Shown: positions 16,388 through 25,837 of the stretch, in pieces
How positions within the stretch are numbered: position 1 is the first letter of the stretch
Layout: each line of letters begins with the position of its first letter
Assembly: GCF_023347295.1 (NCBI RefSeq)
Contig: NZ_CP094469.1
Coordinates: 1,984,001-2,048,000, forward strand
Origin: Faecalibacterium sp. I3-3-33
Lineage (GTDB): Bacteria > Bacillota > Clostridia > Oscillospirales > Ruminococcaceae
Direction of reading: 5' to 3'
DNA length: 64,000 nt
Notes under the pieces: generated by a model
What the model was told of the DNA's origin: nothing
Database searches by the model: none
The model's input: the letters and a program-made list of their open reading frames with translations, nothing else
Position numbers and translations under genes: made by a program

Positions 16388-18067
16388 TCAGTCCTCCTGT
16401 AACATTGCAAAGGCTTCCCAGGGACGCAGCTGCATCGCCGGGCACGGGGTGGTATCCTCATAATTCGAGATCAGCAGCGTACCGGCGGCAAAGGTCTGCG
16501 GCAGGGCAAGCGCCGCGCTGCTGCCGGTCAGGTTGCAGACCACCAGCAGTTCCTGATCGTCCAGCGTCCGGGTATAGACGTACAGCTGCGGGTCCTCCGG
16601 CAAAAGCAGGTCGTAGCGTCCGTACACGATGACCGGTGTGGCATGGCGCAGCGCAATGAGCTTTTGATAGAAGTGGAACACGGAATCCGGCCTTGCCAGC
16701 TGCTCCGCCGCGTTGATCTGCCGATGGTTGGGGTTGACCCCGATCCATGGTTTGCCGGTGGTAAAGCCGCCGTTGGGCGAGTCGTCCCACTGCATCGGGG
16801 TGCGGGCGTTGTCCCGGCTCTTGTAGCGCAGAAAGGCCATCATCACCTCCGGTCCGATCACCCCGGCACCGGTCAGTTCGCGGTAAGCGTTGATGCTTTC
16901 CACGTCCCGGAAATCCTCCAGCGTTTCAAAGTGTCCGTTGGTCATGCCCAGTTCCTCGCCCTCGTACACATAGGGCGTGCCCTGCATCATGTGGATGCAC
17001 AGGGCCAGTGCCTTGGCGCTGCGTTCCCGGGCTTCCGGCGTGCGGTCGTCCCCCATGCGGGACACGATGCGGGGTTGGTCGTGGTTGCACCAGTACAGGC
17101 TGTTCCACGCCTTGTCCTGCAGATCGTACTGCCACTTGCTCAGCAGCTGCTTCAACTCCACGATGTTGATCTTGCGCAGGTTCCACTTGAAGCTCTCGCC
17201 GCCGTCCAGATCCATGTGCTCGAACTGGAACGCCATGGTCAGCTCAGTGCCGTTTTCGTTGGCATACTGGCAGGCCTGCCGGGTGGTCAGGCCCGCGCAC
17301 TCCCCCACCGTCAGCAGGTCGTAGCAGCTCAGCACCTCCCGGTTCATCTCCTGCAGGTACTCGTGCACCCGGGGGCCGTTGACCACAAAGGGGGCAAAAC
17401 TGCCGTAGATGCTGCCGGGCTTTCGTTCGCCGTCCGGCATCTGCGGTGTTTTGCTGATCATGCTGATCACGTCCATCCGGAAGCCGTCCACCCCGCGGTC
17501 GCACCACCAGCGCATCATTTGGTAGATCTGCTGCCGGAGCGCCGGGTTCTCCCAGTTCAAGTCCGGCTGAAAATCCCCGAAGGTATGCAGATAATACTGT
17601 CCGGTCGTTTCGTCATACTTCCACGCACTGCCCGAGAAGTTGGACCCCCAGTTGTTGGGCGGGCCGCCGTTGACCCCATCCCGCCAGATGTAGTAGTCCC
17701 GGTAGGGGTTCGATCTGCTTTTGCGGCTTTCCTGAAACCAGCGGTGCTGGTCCGAGGTGTGGTTGACCACAAGGTCGATGACCACCCGCATGCCCAGTGC
17801 ATGCGCCTTTGCCAGCAGGGCGTCAAAGTCCGCCAGCGTGCCGAACTTTGGGTCGATGGCCTGATAATCGCTGATATCATAGCCCATATCCAGCCCCGGA
17901 GACTGATAGAAGGGGGAAAGCCAGATCACGTCCACACCCAGTGTGTGCAGATAGTCCAGCCGGGCAGTGACGCCGGGCAGGTCCCCGATGCCATCGCCGT
18001 TGGAGTCCTGAAAGCTGCGGGGGTATACCTGATACACCACCGCTTCCTTCCACCACGTTTTTTTCAT
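16388..18067 (-). CDS. GH13 alpha-glucosidase (oligo-1,6-glucosidase type)
   Basis: This 559-residue cytoplasmic alpha-glucosidase has VYQVYPRSFQDSNGDGIGD at the N-terminus, nucleophile Asp in GFRMDV (about 197), acid/base Glu in TVGEC (about 256) and the HDQPR transition-state motif near 320. These are typical of the GH13_31 group that cleaves isomaltose, sucrose isomers or other short alpha-glucosides. The start at 18067 has AGGAGG 8 bases upstream and gives the usual family length; an upstream in-frame ATG at 18142 has no ribosome site. The gene lies between pgmB and the transporter genes. Confidence 0.88.
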   Translation of the reverse strand: MKKTWWKEAVVYQVYPRSFQDSNGDGIGDLPGVTARLDYLHTLGVDVIWLSPFYQSPGLDMGYDISDYQAIDPKFGTLADFDALLAKAHALGMRVVIDLVVNHTSDQHRWFQESRKSRSNPYRDYYIWRDGVNGGPPNNWGSNFSGSAWKYDETTGQYYLHTFGDFQPDLNWENPALRQQIYQMMRWWCDRGVDGFRMDVISMISKTPQMPDGERKPGSIYGSFAPFVVNGPRVHEYLQEMNREVLSCYDLLTVGECAGLTTRQACQYANENGTELTMAFQFEHMDLDGGESFKWNLRKINIVELKQLLSKWQYDLQDKAWNSLYWCNHDQPRIVSRMGDDRTPEARERSAKALALCIHMMQGTPYVYEGEELGMTNGHFETLEDFRDVESINAYRELTGAGVIGPEVMMAFLRYKSRDNARTPMQWDDSPNGGFTTGKPWIGVNPNHRQINAAEQLARPDSVFHFYQKLIALRHATPVIVYGRYDLLLPEDPQLYVYTRTLDDQELLVVCNLTGSSAALALPQTFAAGTLLISNYEDTTPCPAMQLRPWEAFAMLQED

Positions 18068-18187
18068 TTGCAGAACCTCCTGTTCCAACAAAAAAGGGCG
18101 CAGTCCCTCTGCGGCTGCCCTTGCTGCAAACCAGCTCCGCATCCGGAAAGGCTGCCGGGAGAAAACTGCGCCCCTGCGTAAAGTGAT

Positions 18188-19018
18188 TTACTTTTCGCCG
18201 TCCATGCGTACACCGACCAGGAAGAACTTGTTGAAGATCAGGTACAGCAGGATGATGGGCACCACCGAGATACAGGCAGCAGCCATGACCTGATTCCACA
18301 TGGTTCCGGCGTTCTGGGACTGGAAGCTCTGCAGTCCCAGCGTCAGAGTGTACTTGGTCTGGGTCTTGAGGTAGAGCATGGGTTTGGTGAACTCATTCCA
18401 GAACCCCATAAAGCCGAAGATGGCGGTGGTCGCAATGGTGGGCCGTGCCAGCGGCATGGCAATGCGGAAGAACACGCCGTAGCGGCCCAGACCGTCGATC
18501 TCGGCGGCCTCGATCACATCCCGGGGGAAGTTCATAAAGAACTGCCGCATCAGGAAGATGTTGCCGATGTTGGCTGCTGCCGGAAGGATCAGGGCCGTGA
18601 AGGAGTCCAGCATCCCAAATTCCTTCAGCAGCAGGTAGTTGGGGATCAGCAGCACCTGCCCGGGGATCATCATCAACAGCAGGAGACCGTGATAGATTCG
18701 GTTCTGCCCGGGGAAGCTCAGGCAGGACAGCGAATAGCCTGCCATGGAGTTGATGAACACGTTGATGACCGTACCCACCAGCGAGATGATAAGCGAGTTC
18801 AAAAACCAGCGCGGGAACAGCGAGCTGTGCCCGAAAATGGTGGCATAGTTGTCCAGCGACATGTTGCCGGACAGCAGGCTCATGTTGCCGCCCACGATCT
18901 CCCGCAGGGGTTTGAAGGAGGCCGCCACCATCCACAGGAAGGGATACAGGGTGACCAGCGCATACAGGATCAGCACTGCATACAGCAGCACCCGCCCCGC
19001 AGACATTTTTCTTTTCAC
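18188..19018 (-). CDS. ABC sugar transporter permease (MalG type)
   Basis: This 276-residue inner-membrane permease of the carbohydrate-uptake class has six hydrophobic segments and the EAA loop near residue 190 (EAAEIDGLGRYGVFFRI...P). It should form the channel with the permease encoded 15 bases upstream and work with the binding lipoprotein at 20063-21382. No ATPase gene is present in the operon, so a shared MsmX-like ATPase elsewhere is likely. Confidence 0.9.
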   Translation of the reverse strand: MKRKMSAGRVLLYAVLILYALVTLYPFLWMVAASFKPLREIVGGNMSLLSGNMSLDNYATIFGHSSLFPRWFLNSLIISLVGTVINVFINSMAGYSLSCLSFPGQNRIYHGLLLLMMIPGQVLLIPNYLLLKEFGMLDSFTALILPAAANIGNIFLMRQFFMNFPRDVIEAAEIDGLGRYGVFFRIAMPLARPTIATTAIFGFMGFWNEFTKPMLYLKTQTKYTLTLGLQSFQSQNAGTMWNQVMAAACISVVPIILLYLIFNKFFLVGVRMDGEK

Positions 19019-19033
19019 GATGGATGCACCCCC

Positions 19034-19981
19034 TTAGTACAGACGTTCCGAAGCGTTCAGCTTTTCGGACAGGCGGGAGACCGCCATGATGACGATGGCC
19101 AGCACGATGGCAATGGTGGAAGCATAACCCATGGCATTGTTGGTGCCAAAGGCGTAGCGGTACACCATCAGCGAGACGGTCAGGGTGCTGTTGGCAGGCC
19201 CGCCGGAGCCGTTGGAGAAGATGTACGCCTGATCGAACATCTGCAGCGTGCCGATGATGCCGGTAAGCAGGACATAGGTGGTGATGGGCTTGAGATACGG
19301 CACTGTGACGTTGGTGAACTTCTGCACCGCATTGGCACCATCAATAGACGCTGCATCGTACAGATTCGCCGGTAGATCCTGCAGGCTGGCAAGGTACATG
19401 GTGGTGTACTGCGGCACGGTGGACCAGATGTTCATGATCATAATGACCTTCAGCGCAAACTTGGGGTCGTTCAAGAAGTTGATGCCACCGCCCACCGGCA
19501 GGATGCCCGTCTTGATGAGCATCATGTTGATGGGTCCGGTCACGCTGAACATGAACATGAAGATCAGGGTCAGTGCCGAGCTGGAGGTCAGCGTGGGCAG
19601 AAAGTAGATGGCGCGGAAGGCGTTTTTACCGCGGATGTTGCTGTTCAGCACACTGGCGATCACCAGAGCGATGATGGTCTGGCAGGGCACCACCACCGCC
19701 GCAAAGCTCAGCGAGTTGGTCAGAGCCTTGCGGGCGATCTCATCAGTCAGCAGGCGCTTGTAGTTATTCAGTCCCACAAAGGTGTAGGTGTCTGTGAATA
19801 GATTGACCTTGTGGAAGGACAGGTAGACCACAAACAACGCAGAAATGCCGATGAACACCCCGATGATGAGCAGGGCCGGTGCCAAAAACACATAGCCCTG
19901 CCGCCATTCCTGCAGCTTGCGCTTTGTGGGCTTTGTCCGTGGTGACCGCTTTTTTGCAGCAGTCGGAGTGCTTCCAATCAT
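19034..19981 (-). CDS. ABC sugar transporter permease (MalF type)
   Basis: This 315-residue permease has a basic N-terminal tail (KKRSPRTKPTKRK), about six membrane segments and the EAA-type loop near residue 210 (YDAASIDGANAVQKF). It is the partner of the MalG-type permease downstream. Gene order binding protein, MalF, MalG is standard for oligosaccharide importers. Confidence 0.9.
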   Translation of the reverse strand: MIGSTPTAAKKRSPRTKPTKRKLQEWRQGYVFLAPALLIIGVFIGISALFVVYLSFHKVNLFTDTYTFVGLNNYKRLLTDEIARKALTNSLSFAAVVVPCQTIIALVIASVLNSNIRGKNAFRAIYFLPTLTSSSALTLIFMFMFSVTGPINMMLIKTGILPVGGGINFLNDPKFALKVIMIMNIWSTVPQYTTMYLASLQDLPANLYDAASIDGANAVQKFTNVTVPYLKPITTYVLLTGIIGTLQMFDQAYIFSNGSGGPANSTLTVSLMVYRYAFGTNNAMGYASTIAIVLAIVIMAVSRLSEKLNASERLY

Positions 19982-20062
19982 AAAACGTTTCCTCCATAAC
20001 AGCCCCGGCAGGTTTTCCTGCCGAGGCCCGCACGATTTCTGCTCAGGTCATCCGGTTCAGGC

Positions 20063-21382
20063 TCAGCCGGCGTTTGCGATCTCCTGATTTGCCTGATCCT
20101 CGGCAGCCTGCAGGAACTGCTTGGTGGTCATCTCACCGCTGACAGCCAGAGGCAGATAGTTCTGGTAAGCAGTGTTGATGATGCTCAGGTTGCTGCCCAG
20201 CTGCCAGGGCAGAGAGCAGGCGGTCATTGCAGAGTGCACAGCCCAGACGGGATCGCTCTCCACATCCATTGCCTTAGCGGCATCGGCACGCGGGGGCAGG
20301 CAGCCTGCGCCGGAGCACCAGATGGTCAGGCCGTCCACAGAGGTGACGTACTTGATCCATGCGGATGCCATGTCCTTGTTCTGAGACATTGCGTAGATGC
20401 CGTAGCCCACGGTGTAGCTCATGGAGTACTGGGTGCCGTTGTAGACGGGCATCTCCTTGACGCCGAAGTGGATGTCGGAGTAATCCACCTTCAGGGTGCC
20501 GTAGACCCAGTTGCCCTCTTCCATGATGACGGTCTTGCCGGTGCCGAATGCCTCGCCGTTCCAGCCCAGACCCAGATCGGAGGGAGTCTTCCACACGCCT
20601 GCGTGGACCAGATCCAGAATGAAGTCCATGTTGGAGACCACGCGGTCGCCGGTCAGGACAGGCTTGCCCTCTGCATCGATCAGTCCATCGGTGCCATCCT
20701 GCAGGATGTACAGGTTGCGGGACAGATCCTGATTGTAGGTCATGGCAGCGATCTGGTTGGGGCCGTACTTCTCGTCCAGACGAGCCTGCAGGTCGGTGAG
20801 GAATGCCTTGTACTCCGCGTAATCGCCGGGGATATCCTCTGCGGTGAAGCCCACAGACTCCAGCAGGTCGATGTTATAGTAGGTAGCCAGCGTGGAAGCA
20901 TCCTTGGGCACGCACTGCACGTTGCCGTCCGCATCGGTGAAGGCTTCCACCAGGTTGGGGTAGAACTCGCCCAGAGAATACTCCTCGGGGTCCAGCACGT
21001 CCATCACGCCCAGAGAGCTGTAGAAGGGGAACATGGAAGCATCGATGTAGAACACATCCGGTGCGGTCTTGCCGATGAAGTCGGCCTGGATCTGGGTGTT
21101 GTAGTCGGTGTAGACCTTCAGCTCCACCTTGCAGTTGTGGTCAGCCTCAAAGTTTTCCTTCAGCTTGTTGATGGCAGCGGTCTCCTGATCGTTGCCGCCC
21201 CAGATGCCGACCGTCACGGTGCGTCCGCCAAAATCCCCCTCGGCTGCACCGGCAGCAGTGCTGGAAGCCGCAGAGCTTGCAGCGGTGCTGGTGCTCTTGT
21301 CACCGCCGCAGGCGGTCAGAACGGAGGCAGCTGCCACAGCAGCGCACAGAGCGGACATCTTGATGAAAGTTCTTCTTCTCAT
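20063..21382 (-). CDS. Sugar-binding lipoprotein of the ABC importer
   Basis: This 439-residue secreted solute-binding protein has a signal peptide with lipobox VLTAC (Cys near residue 25), followed by a Ser/Ala/Thr-rich linker. It has the bilobed sugar-binding fold, with VGIWGGNDQE near 58 and PDVFYIDAS near 108. It should catch an alpha-glucoside outside the membrane and pass it to the two permeases. A GGAG site precedes the ATG. Together with the GH13 and GH65 enzymes, likely substrates are sucrose, sucrose isomers, maltose or related glucobioses. Confidence 0.9.
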   Translation of the reverse strand: MRRRTFIKMSALCAAVAAASVLTACGGDKSTSTAASSAASSTAAGAAEGDFGGRTVTVGIWGGNDQETAAINKLKENFEADHNCKVELKVYTDYNTQIQADFIGKTAPDVFYIDASMFPFYSSLGVMDVLDPEEYSLGEFYPNLVEAFTDADGNVQCVPKDASTLATYYNIDLLESVGFTAEDIPGDYAEYKAFLTDLQARLDEKYGPNQIAAMTYNQDLSRNLYILQDGTDGLIDAEGKPVLTGDRVVSNMDFILDLVHAGVWKTPSDLGLGWNGEAFGTGKTVIMEEGNWVYGTLKVDYSDIHFGVKEMPVYNGTQYSMSYTVGYGIYAMSQNKDMASAWIKYVTSVDGLTIWCSGAGCLPPRADAAKAMDVESDPVWAVHSAMTACSLPWQLGSNLSIINTAYQNYLPLAVSGEMTTKQFLQAAEDQANQEIANAG

Positions 21383-21460
21383 TTTTGTATTCTCCTTATC
21401 GTTTTAAATTGGGCAGCATGGTTCACACAGTTCCCCTGCTGCGTCGGACAATGGGATGGT

Positions 21461-23791
21461 TCACAACGTTTCCGTCAGCACAGCGGTGAAGGCGTGCTCG
21501 GTGCCGTTGACCGAAAGGGTGACCGGAGCCGTTGCCGTCAGGTTCGTCACCTTCAGGGCGGTCTTGTCGATCTCCACATGGAGCTTCTGGCCCTTCCAGT
21601 AGATGTAGAAATCCAGTGCGCTCCACGCCTTCGGCAGCTTGGGGTCGATGCGCAGTCTGCCTTCCAGCATCCGCACGCCGCCAAAGCCGAACACCACGGA
21701 CTGCCAGATGCCTGCGATGGATGCGGCGTGGATGCCGGCATCGCTGGTCTTCATGTTGGGGCCCATATCAATGGCTGCCGCCCGCCGGAACAGGTCGTAT
21801 GCCATGGCACTGTCGCCCATGTCGTTTGCCAGAATGGTGTGGGTGGACAGCGACAGCGAGGAATCGTGCAGGGTGCGCGGCTCGTAGTAGTTCCAGTTGG
21901 CGCGCTTGGTTTCCAGATCGAACTGGTTTTCCAGCAGCAGGAACATGATCATAATGTCTGCCTGCTTGGACACCTGCATGTTGCAGATCTGGTGCTGGTT
22001 GAAGTCGCGGTAGATGCTGCCGATGTTCTGCTGGTTCTTGTACTTAGTCAGGTCGATCTGCTTCAGACTCAGGTAGGTCTTATCCTGCGGGATGACGCCG
22101 TCCTCGCGGGGCTTGGGCAGGTAGATGCGGGGCAGCTTTTCGGCCCACTGTGCTTCCACCCGGGGCAGGTCCAGCTTTTCAGCCAGATGTGCGTACAGCT
22201 CCGGCTTCTCCTGCTTCAGCTTCTTGGCGTATTCCATAGCCTTGCGGATGTTCCACGCCGCCATATTGTTGGTGAACGCGTTGTCGTCCACATGCTCTTT
22301 GTACTCATCGGGGCCCACCACATCGTTGATGTGCAGCAGCCCGTCCGTGCCTTCCTCCAGACGGCTGACCCAGAACTTTGCAGTATCCAGGATCAGCTCA
22401 TAGCCGCAGTTGTCCATGAACTCCTGATCGCCGGTGACGGTGTAGTACTGCCATGCGCCAAAAGCCACATCAGCGGTGATGTGCTGCTCAATGAAGCCGG
22501 ACCAGATCTTGATAGGCAGGCCGGTGATGATGTCTGCAGCACCCCATACCGGGGTCACTTCGCCATCATCGATCCATGCGGCTTCCCACGGGAACTGTGC
22601 GCCCTCGTAGTGGTTGGCGGCAGCCTTCTTGTGGGCACCGGTCAGCCCCAGAAAACGGTACTCTTCCAGACTGCGGGCGATCTCCGGTGCCGAGTAGATG
22701 AAGTAGGGCAGAATGAACATCTCGGTGTCCCAGAAGGTGTGGCCCTTGTAGGCTTCGCCGGACAGACCCTTGGCAGCCACGTTCATGCGGTTGTCGTGGG
22801 CGGGGGTCATCACATACAGATGATACTGTGCAAACCGGATCGCCAGCTGGTCCACCGGGTCTGTGCTGTGGATGGTCACCGGCACATTCTCCCACACCAG
22901 CTTGTTCCATGCGGCAGCGCTCTCGCACAGCAGTGCATCGTAACCTGCGGCGGCGGCTTCCTTCAGATCCTCCAGAGAGATCTGCTGCATCTGCTGGAAG
23001 TCCTTGCCCTCGCTGGAACGGTCCCGGCTGGTAAAGACGTTGGAGATCTTTTCAAAGGTCAGGGTCTTGCCCGCCGGGATCTCCAGATCAAACTCCTGCT
23101 GGATGATCCGGCGATCCATGACGATGAAGCCCTTCTTGTCCAGCGTCTCGCCGTCCAGCGCAAAGGTGAACATCGTGTTCAAAAAGAAGTCGATGCCGGA
23201 CTGGCTGGTGGTCTGGGTGTACTGCATCACCCGGCCGTCGTACAGGCGCTTCTCGCCTTCCGAGAAGTGCTGGCTGCCGGTGTTGTTCATCTGACCGTTG
23301 ATGCCGCCGACCACCATTGCGGTGCAGTCTGCGGTCAGCGGCGTGACAGACACCTTCTGGGCGATGACATGCTTGCGCTGCATGGAAACAAAGCGGCGAA
23401 ACTCCAGCCGATACTGTCTGCCGTTGGGGCATTCCCACACCACCGTGCGGACGGTCTCGCCGTTTTTCAGGCACAGCTCCCGGCTGTAATCCAGCGTTTT
23501 GCCGTACTGCAGGTTGAAACGCACCCCGTCCAGACGGAGATTCAGCCGGGTGACGTCCGCTGCGTTAGGCAGCTCGGTGACTTCGTTGTCGTCAAACTTA
23601 TTGAATGTGCCCGCCACGAACAGGTTCCGCTGCTCGCCGGCATTGAACTCGTCTGTGGCGTTGCGCAGGCCCAGATAGCCGTTGCCCTGACACATGATGG
23701 CTTCGCACTTGCCCAGACATTCCGGGTCAAATGCACGCTCGATGACTTTCCACTCAGACGCCTTGGAATAATCCATATTGGTGTTTGTCAT
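21461..23791 (-). CDS. GH65 disaccharide phosphorylase (maltose/kojibiose phosphorylase type)
   Basis: This 776-residue enzyme has an N-terminal beta-sandwich (1-270), an (alpha/alpha)6 barrel and a C-terminal small domain. The general acid Glu lies in VVGPDEYKEHVDDNAFTN (near residue 495), and the WDTEMF motif is near 355. GH65 enzymes split alpha-glucosidic disaccharides with phosphate, giving beta-glucose 1-phosphate, which the PgmB of this operon converts to glucose 6-phosphate. The exact disaccharide cannot be read from the sequence. It has no signal peptide, so it acts in the cytoplasm after import. Confidence 0.9.
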   Translation of the reverse strand: MTNTNMDYSKASEWKVIERAFDPECLGKCEAIMCQGNGYLGLRNATDEFNAGEQRNLFVAGTFNKFDDNEVTELPNAADVTRLNLRLDGVRFNLQYGKTLDYSRELCLKNGETVRTVVWECPNGRQYRLEFRRFVSMQRKHVIAQKVSVTPLTADCTAMVVGGINGQMNNTGSQHFSEGEKRLYDGRVMQYTQTTSQSGIDFFLNTMFTFALDGETLDKKGFIVMDRRIIQQEFDLEIPAGKTLTFEKISNVFTSRDRSSEGKDFQQMQQISLEDLKEAAAAGYDALLCESAAAWNKLVWENVPVTIHSTDPVDQLAIRFAQYHLYVMTPAHDNRMNVAAKGLSGEAYKGHTFWDTEMFILPYFIYSAPEIARSLEEYRFLGLTGAHKKAAANHYEGAQFPWEAAWIDDGEVTPVWGAADIITGLPIKIWSGFIEQHITADVAFGAWQYYTVTGDQEFMDNCGYELILDTAKFWVSRLEEGTDGLLHINDVVGPDEYKEHVDDNAFTNNMAAWNIRKAMEYAKKLKQEKPELYAHLAEKLDLPRVEAQWAEKLPRIYLPKPREDGVIPQDKTYLSLKQIDLTKYKNQQNIGSIYRDFNQHQICNMQVSKQADIMIMFLLLENQFDLETKRANWNYYEPRTLHDSSLSLSTHTILANDMGDSAMAYDLFRRAAAIDMGPNMKTSDAGIHAASIAGIWQSVVFGFGGVRMLEGRLRIDPKLPKAWSALDFYIYWKGQKLHVEIDKTALKVTNLTATAPVTLSVNGTEHAFTAVLTETL

Positions 23792-23889
23792 GTTGGTTCC
23801 TCCGAAAACCGACCGCCCTGCGCGGTCGTTGTTTGAGATGATCTTCTAAGAATTCTATCGCATCCCGCAGCTGCTGCCGCAAAGAAGGA

Positions 23890-24180
23890 TCAATGGTAAA
23901 AATAGTAGTTGGAGATCAGCCCCAGCGCTGCAAGGCCGCACAGCTGCGCCCCCGCAGCGAACAACAGCGGGATGCCTGCCAGCGTAAAGACTGCGGTGCC
24001 CACGGCCGCCAGCGGCAGATACATCCGGACGCTGCGCTCCACATCGTTGGTGTTCCGGGTGCGGTGAACACACAGCCACCCCGCCAGAACCGCCTCTGCC
24101 ACGCAGACCAGCAACAACAGCGGGCCGGTCGCCACCAGCGGCATGGAAGCGTTCAGCCCGAACGTCTCGTCCAGATTCAC
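23890..24180 (-). CDS. Small three-helix membrane protein
   Basis: This 96-residue protein starts at GTG 24180 with AAGGAGG 7 bases upstream and overlaps the RDD gene stop (GTGA). Three hydrophobic segments (about 14-32, 48-68 and 72-92) suggest an integral membrane protein. I recognise no family. Coupling to the RDD protein suggests a two-part membrane unit at the head of the sugar operon. Its job in sugar use is not evident. Confidence 0.6.
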   Translation of the reverse strand: MNLDETFGLNASMPLVATGPLLLLVCVAEAVLAGWLCVHRTRNTNDVERSVRMYLPLAAVGTAVFTLAGIPLLFAAGAQLCGLAALGLISNYYFYH

Positions 24181-24617
24181 GGCTCCGCCTCCTTTTGCAG
24201 CTGCTGATATTCCCGGCGGGTGACCACTCTGGTGTTGCCCACCAGATCGTGCAGCGGACGCCCTGTAGTCAGCATCAGCACCAGACTGACCGCTCCCGCC
24301 AGCCATCCCGCCACCGGGATCAGATACATGGAGCGTACCAGCTCCCGCAGCCCGACGTAAAGAATCGGTGCCTTGACACCGGAAGCATCCACCACCGCCA
24401 GCCTGCCGATGCTCTTGCCCACCGTTGCGCCGTGGTTGTATTCGATCATCAGCGCGCCGTATACGGCAAACAACAGCCGGAACAGCAGGTCCGCCTGCGC
24501 CGCCTGCAGCCCCATGACCCCCAGCATCAGAAGCTGGACCGGAAGCAGCAGCAACAGCAGGTCAATCAGGCCGCAGCCCAGACGAAGCAGCGCCATAGTG
24601 ATCTTGTTCTGCTCCAT
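24177..24617 (-). CDS. RDD-family membrane protein
   Basis: This 146-residue protein has three hydrophobic segments and the RDD-family signatures LIDLLLLL near the N-terminus, GATVGKSIGRLAVVDASG (near 65) and GRPLHDLVG.T.VV near the end. The molecular role of RDD proteins is mostly unknown; some affect ion transport. It is the first gene downstream of the LacI-type operators at 24651-24678, so it is probably expressed with the sugar operon. It overlaps the next gene by four bases. Confidence 0.8.
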   Translation of the reverse strand: MEQNKITMALLRLGCGLIDLLLLLLPVQLLMLGVMGLQAAQADLLFRLLFAVYGALMIEYNHGATVGKSIGRLAVVDASGVKAPILYVGLRELVRSMYLIPVAGWLAGAVSLVLMLTTGRPLHDLVGNTRVVTRREYQQLQKEAEP

Positions 24618-24650
24618 TTCTCCGCCCTCCCGCTTTGTGTATTCCGTTGT

Positions 24651-24678
24651 AAAAAACGTTTTTTAGAAAACGTTTTCC
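24651..24678 (-). promoter_or_regulatory. Tandem LacI-type operators at the sugar-operon promoter
   Basis: Two palindromes centred on ACGT, AAAAAACGTTTTTT (24651-24664) and GAAAACGTTTTC (24666-24677), lie 34 bases upstream of the RDD gene. A weak -35-like TTGTGA (minus strand) is just upstream of them, so repressor binding would block the promoter. The same AAAAAACGTTTTTT occurs upstream of lacI at 25876-25889. Confidence 0.75.
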
Positions 24679-24700
24679 ATGTCACAATGATAACATAAAA

Positions 24701-24721
24701 GCGGGCTGTTGTACAGCCCGC
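24701..24721 (-). terminator. Terminator of the LacI gene
   Basis: GCGGGCTGT pairs with ACAGCCCGC around a short loop, followed on the minus strand by TTTTAT. It separates the regulator gene from the operon promoter. Confidence 0.75.
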
Positions 24722-24776
24722 ATAATCCACAAAGAATTCTGCATCAGTTTGAACAATCTGCCCAAAAGCGCGTTTT

Positions 24777-25799
24777 TTACCCCTTCGCAGCCGGTGCAGA
24801 TCCCCGGACCACCAGCTGATACATCAGCTGATCCGAGCTTCCGGCGCTTTGTTTGCCGGAGATCTTTTCATAGACCGCCGCCCCCGCCCGGTAGCCGATG
24901 GCGTAAAAGTCCTGCCGGATGGTGGTCAGCCCGCCGTAAACGTACCGCGCCGTGGGAATGTCGTCAAACCCCACCACCGCAATGTCCTGCCCCACCACAA
25001 GACCTGCTTCCTCCACTGCACGGCAGGTGCCCATTGCCATCAGGTCACTGATGCAGAAAAAGGAGTCGATGCGCTTGTCCCGGGACAGCAGTTCCTTGGT
25101 TTTCTGGTAGGCACTGTCCTCCAGAAACTCACCGGCTGCCATCCGTCCTTCCATGACCGGCAGTCCGGCGCGCTGCATGGCGTTGTAGTAGCCCTGCACG
25201 CGCAGGTTGGAAACGTCCGCATTGCGGTTGCCGTAGATCAGCGCCGGGTTTGTGCGCCCGCTGCCGATCAGAAAGCTCACCGCCTCGTCCGCCGCCTTTA
25301 CATTGTCGATGGTGATGTCCATCACGTTAGGGTGCCCGGTGCGGATATCAATGCAGGCGCAGGGGATCTCGATGTCCGCCATCTGCCGCACAAAGGGATC
25401 ATCCAGCCGGAAACCACTGCAGATCAGTCCGTTCAGTCCCTTGCTCAGGCACAGCCGCCGCAGGGTCGTCTCGTTCTGAGACCTTGTATCGGTGGTCATC
25501 AGCAGAAACTCCACGCCGTTGTTCCGGCACGCCTCGCACACGCCGCTGAGAAAGCCGTAGACCGCGCCGCTTGGCTCCGACGGACGCAGCTCGTTGATGA
25601 GCAGGCCAATGACCGGGTCGGAGATGCCGCCCATGCTCCGCCCGGTGGCATCCGGCACATAGTCCATCTGCTGTGCCAGATCCTGGATTCGCTTTCGGGT
25701 GTCCGGGTTCACCCCGGGGTAATCGTTCAGCGCTTTGGAAACGGTTGTAATGGACACGCCCGCTGCTTTGGCGACATCACGAATGGAAGTTCGTTTCAT
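24777..25799 (-). CDS. LacI-family transcriptional repressor of the sugar operon
   Basis: This 340-residue repressor has an N-terminal helix-turn-helix (IRDVAKAAGVSITTVSKALN, residues 6-25), the hinge YVPDATGRSM and a periplasmic-binding-like effector domain. It lies immediately upstream of the operon, and ACGT-centred palindromes flank both its own promoter and the operon promoter. This supports local control plus autoregulation. The effector is probably the imported sugar or a phosphate derivative. The start is the ATG preceded by GAGAGAGG. Confidence 0.92.
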   Translation of the reverse strand: MKRTSIRDVAKAAGVSITTVSKALNDYPGVNPDTRKRIQDLAQQMDYVPDATGRSMGGISDPVIGLLINELRPSEPSGAVYGFLSGVCEACRNNGVEFLLMTTDTRSQNETTLRRLCLSKGLNGLICSGFRLDDPFVRQMADIEIPCACIDIRTGHPNVMDITIDNVKAADEAVSFLIGSGRTNPALIYGNRNADVSNLRVQGYYNAMQRAGLPVMEGRMAAGEFLEDSAYQKTKELLSRDKRIDSFFCISDLMAMGTCRAVEEAGLVVGQDIAVVGFDDIPTARYVYGGLTTIRQDFYAIGYRAGAAVYEKISGKQSAGSSDQLMYQLVVRGSAPAAKG

Positions 25800-25837
25800 G
25801 ATAACAATCCTCTCTCCTGTGCAATCCTGACAATTTT

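Noticed and set aside
20234..23836. A 1200-codon open frame on the plus strand opposite the GH65 and binding-protein genes
   Set aside because: It has no ribosome site and gives a His/Val/Gln-rich product with no motif. It is a shadow of GC-rich minus-strand genes. The same applies to long plus-strand frames at 13745-16402, 16643-18181 and 39026-41566.
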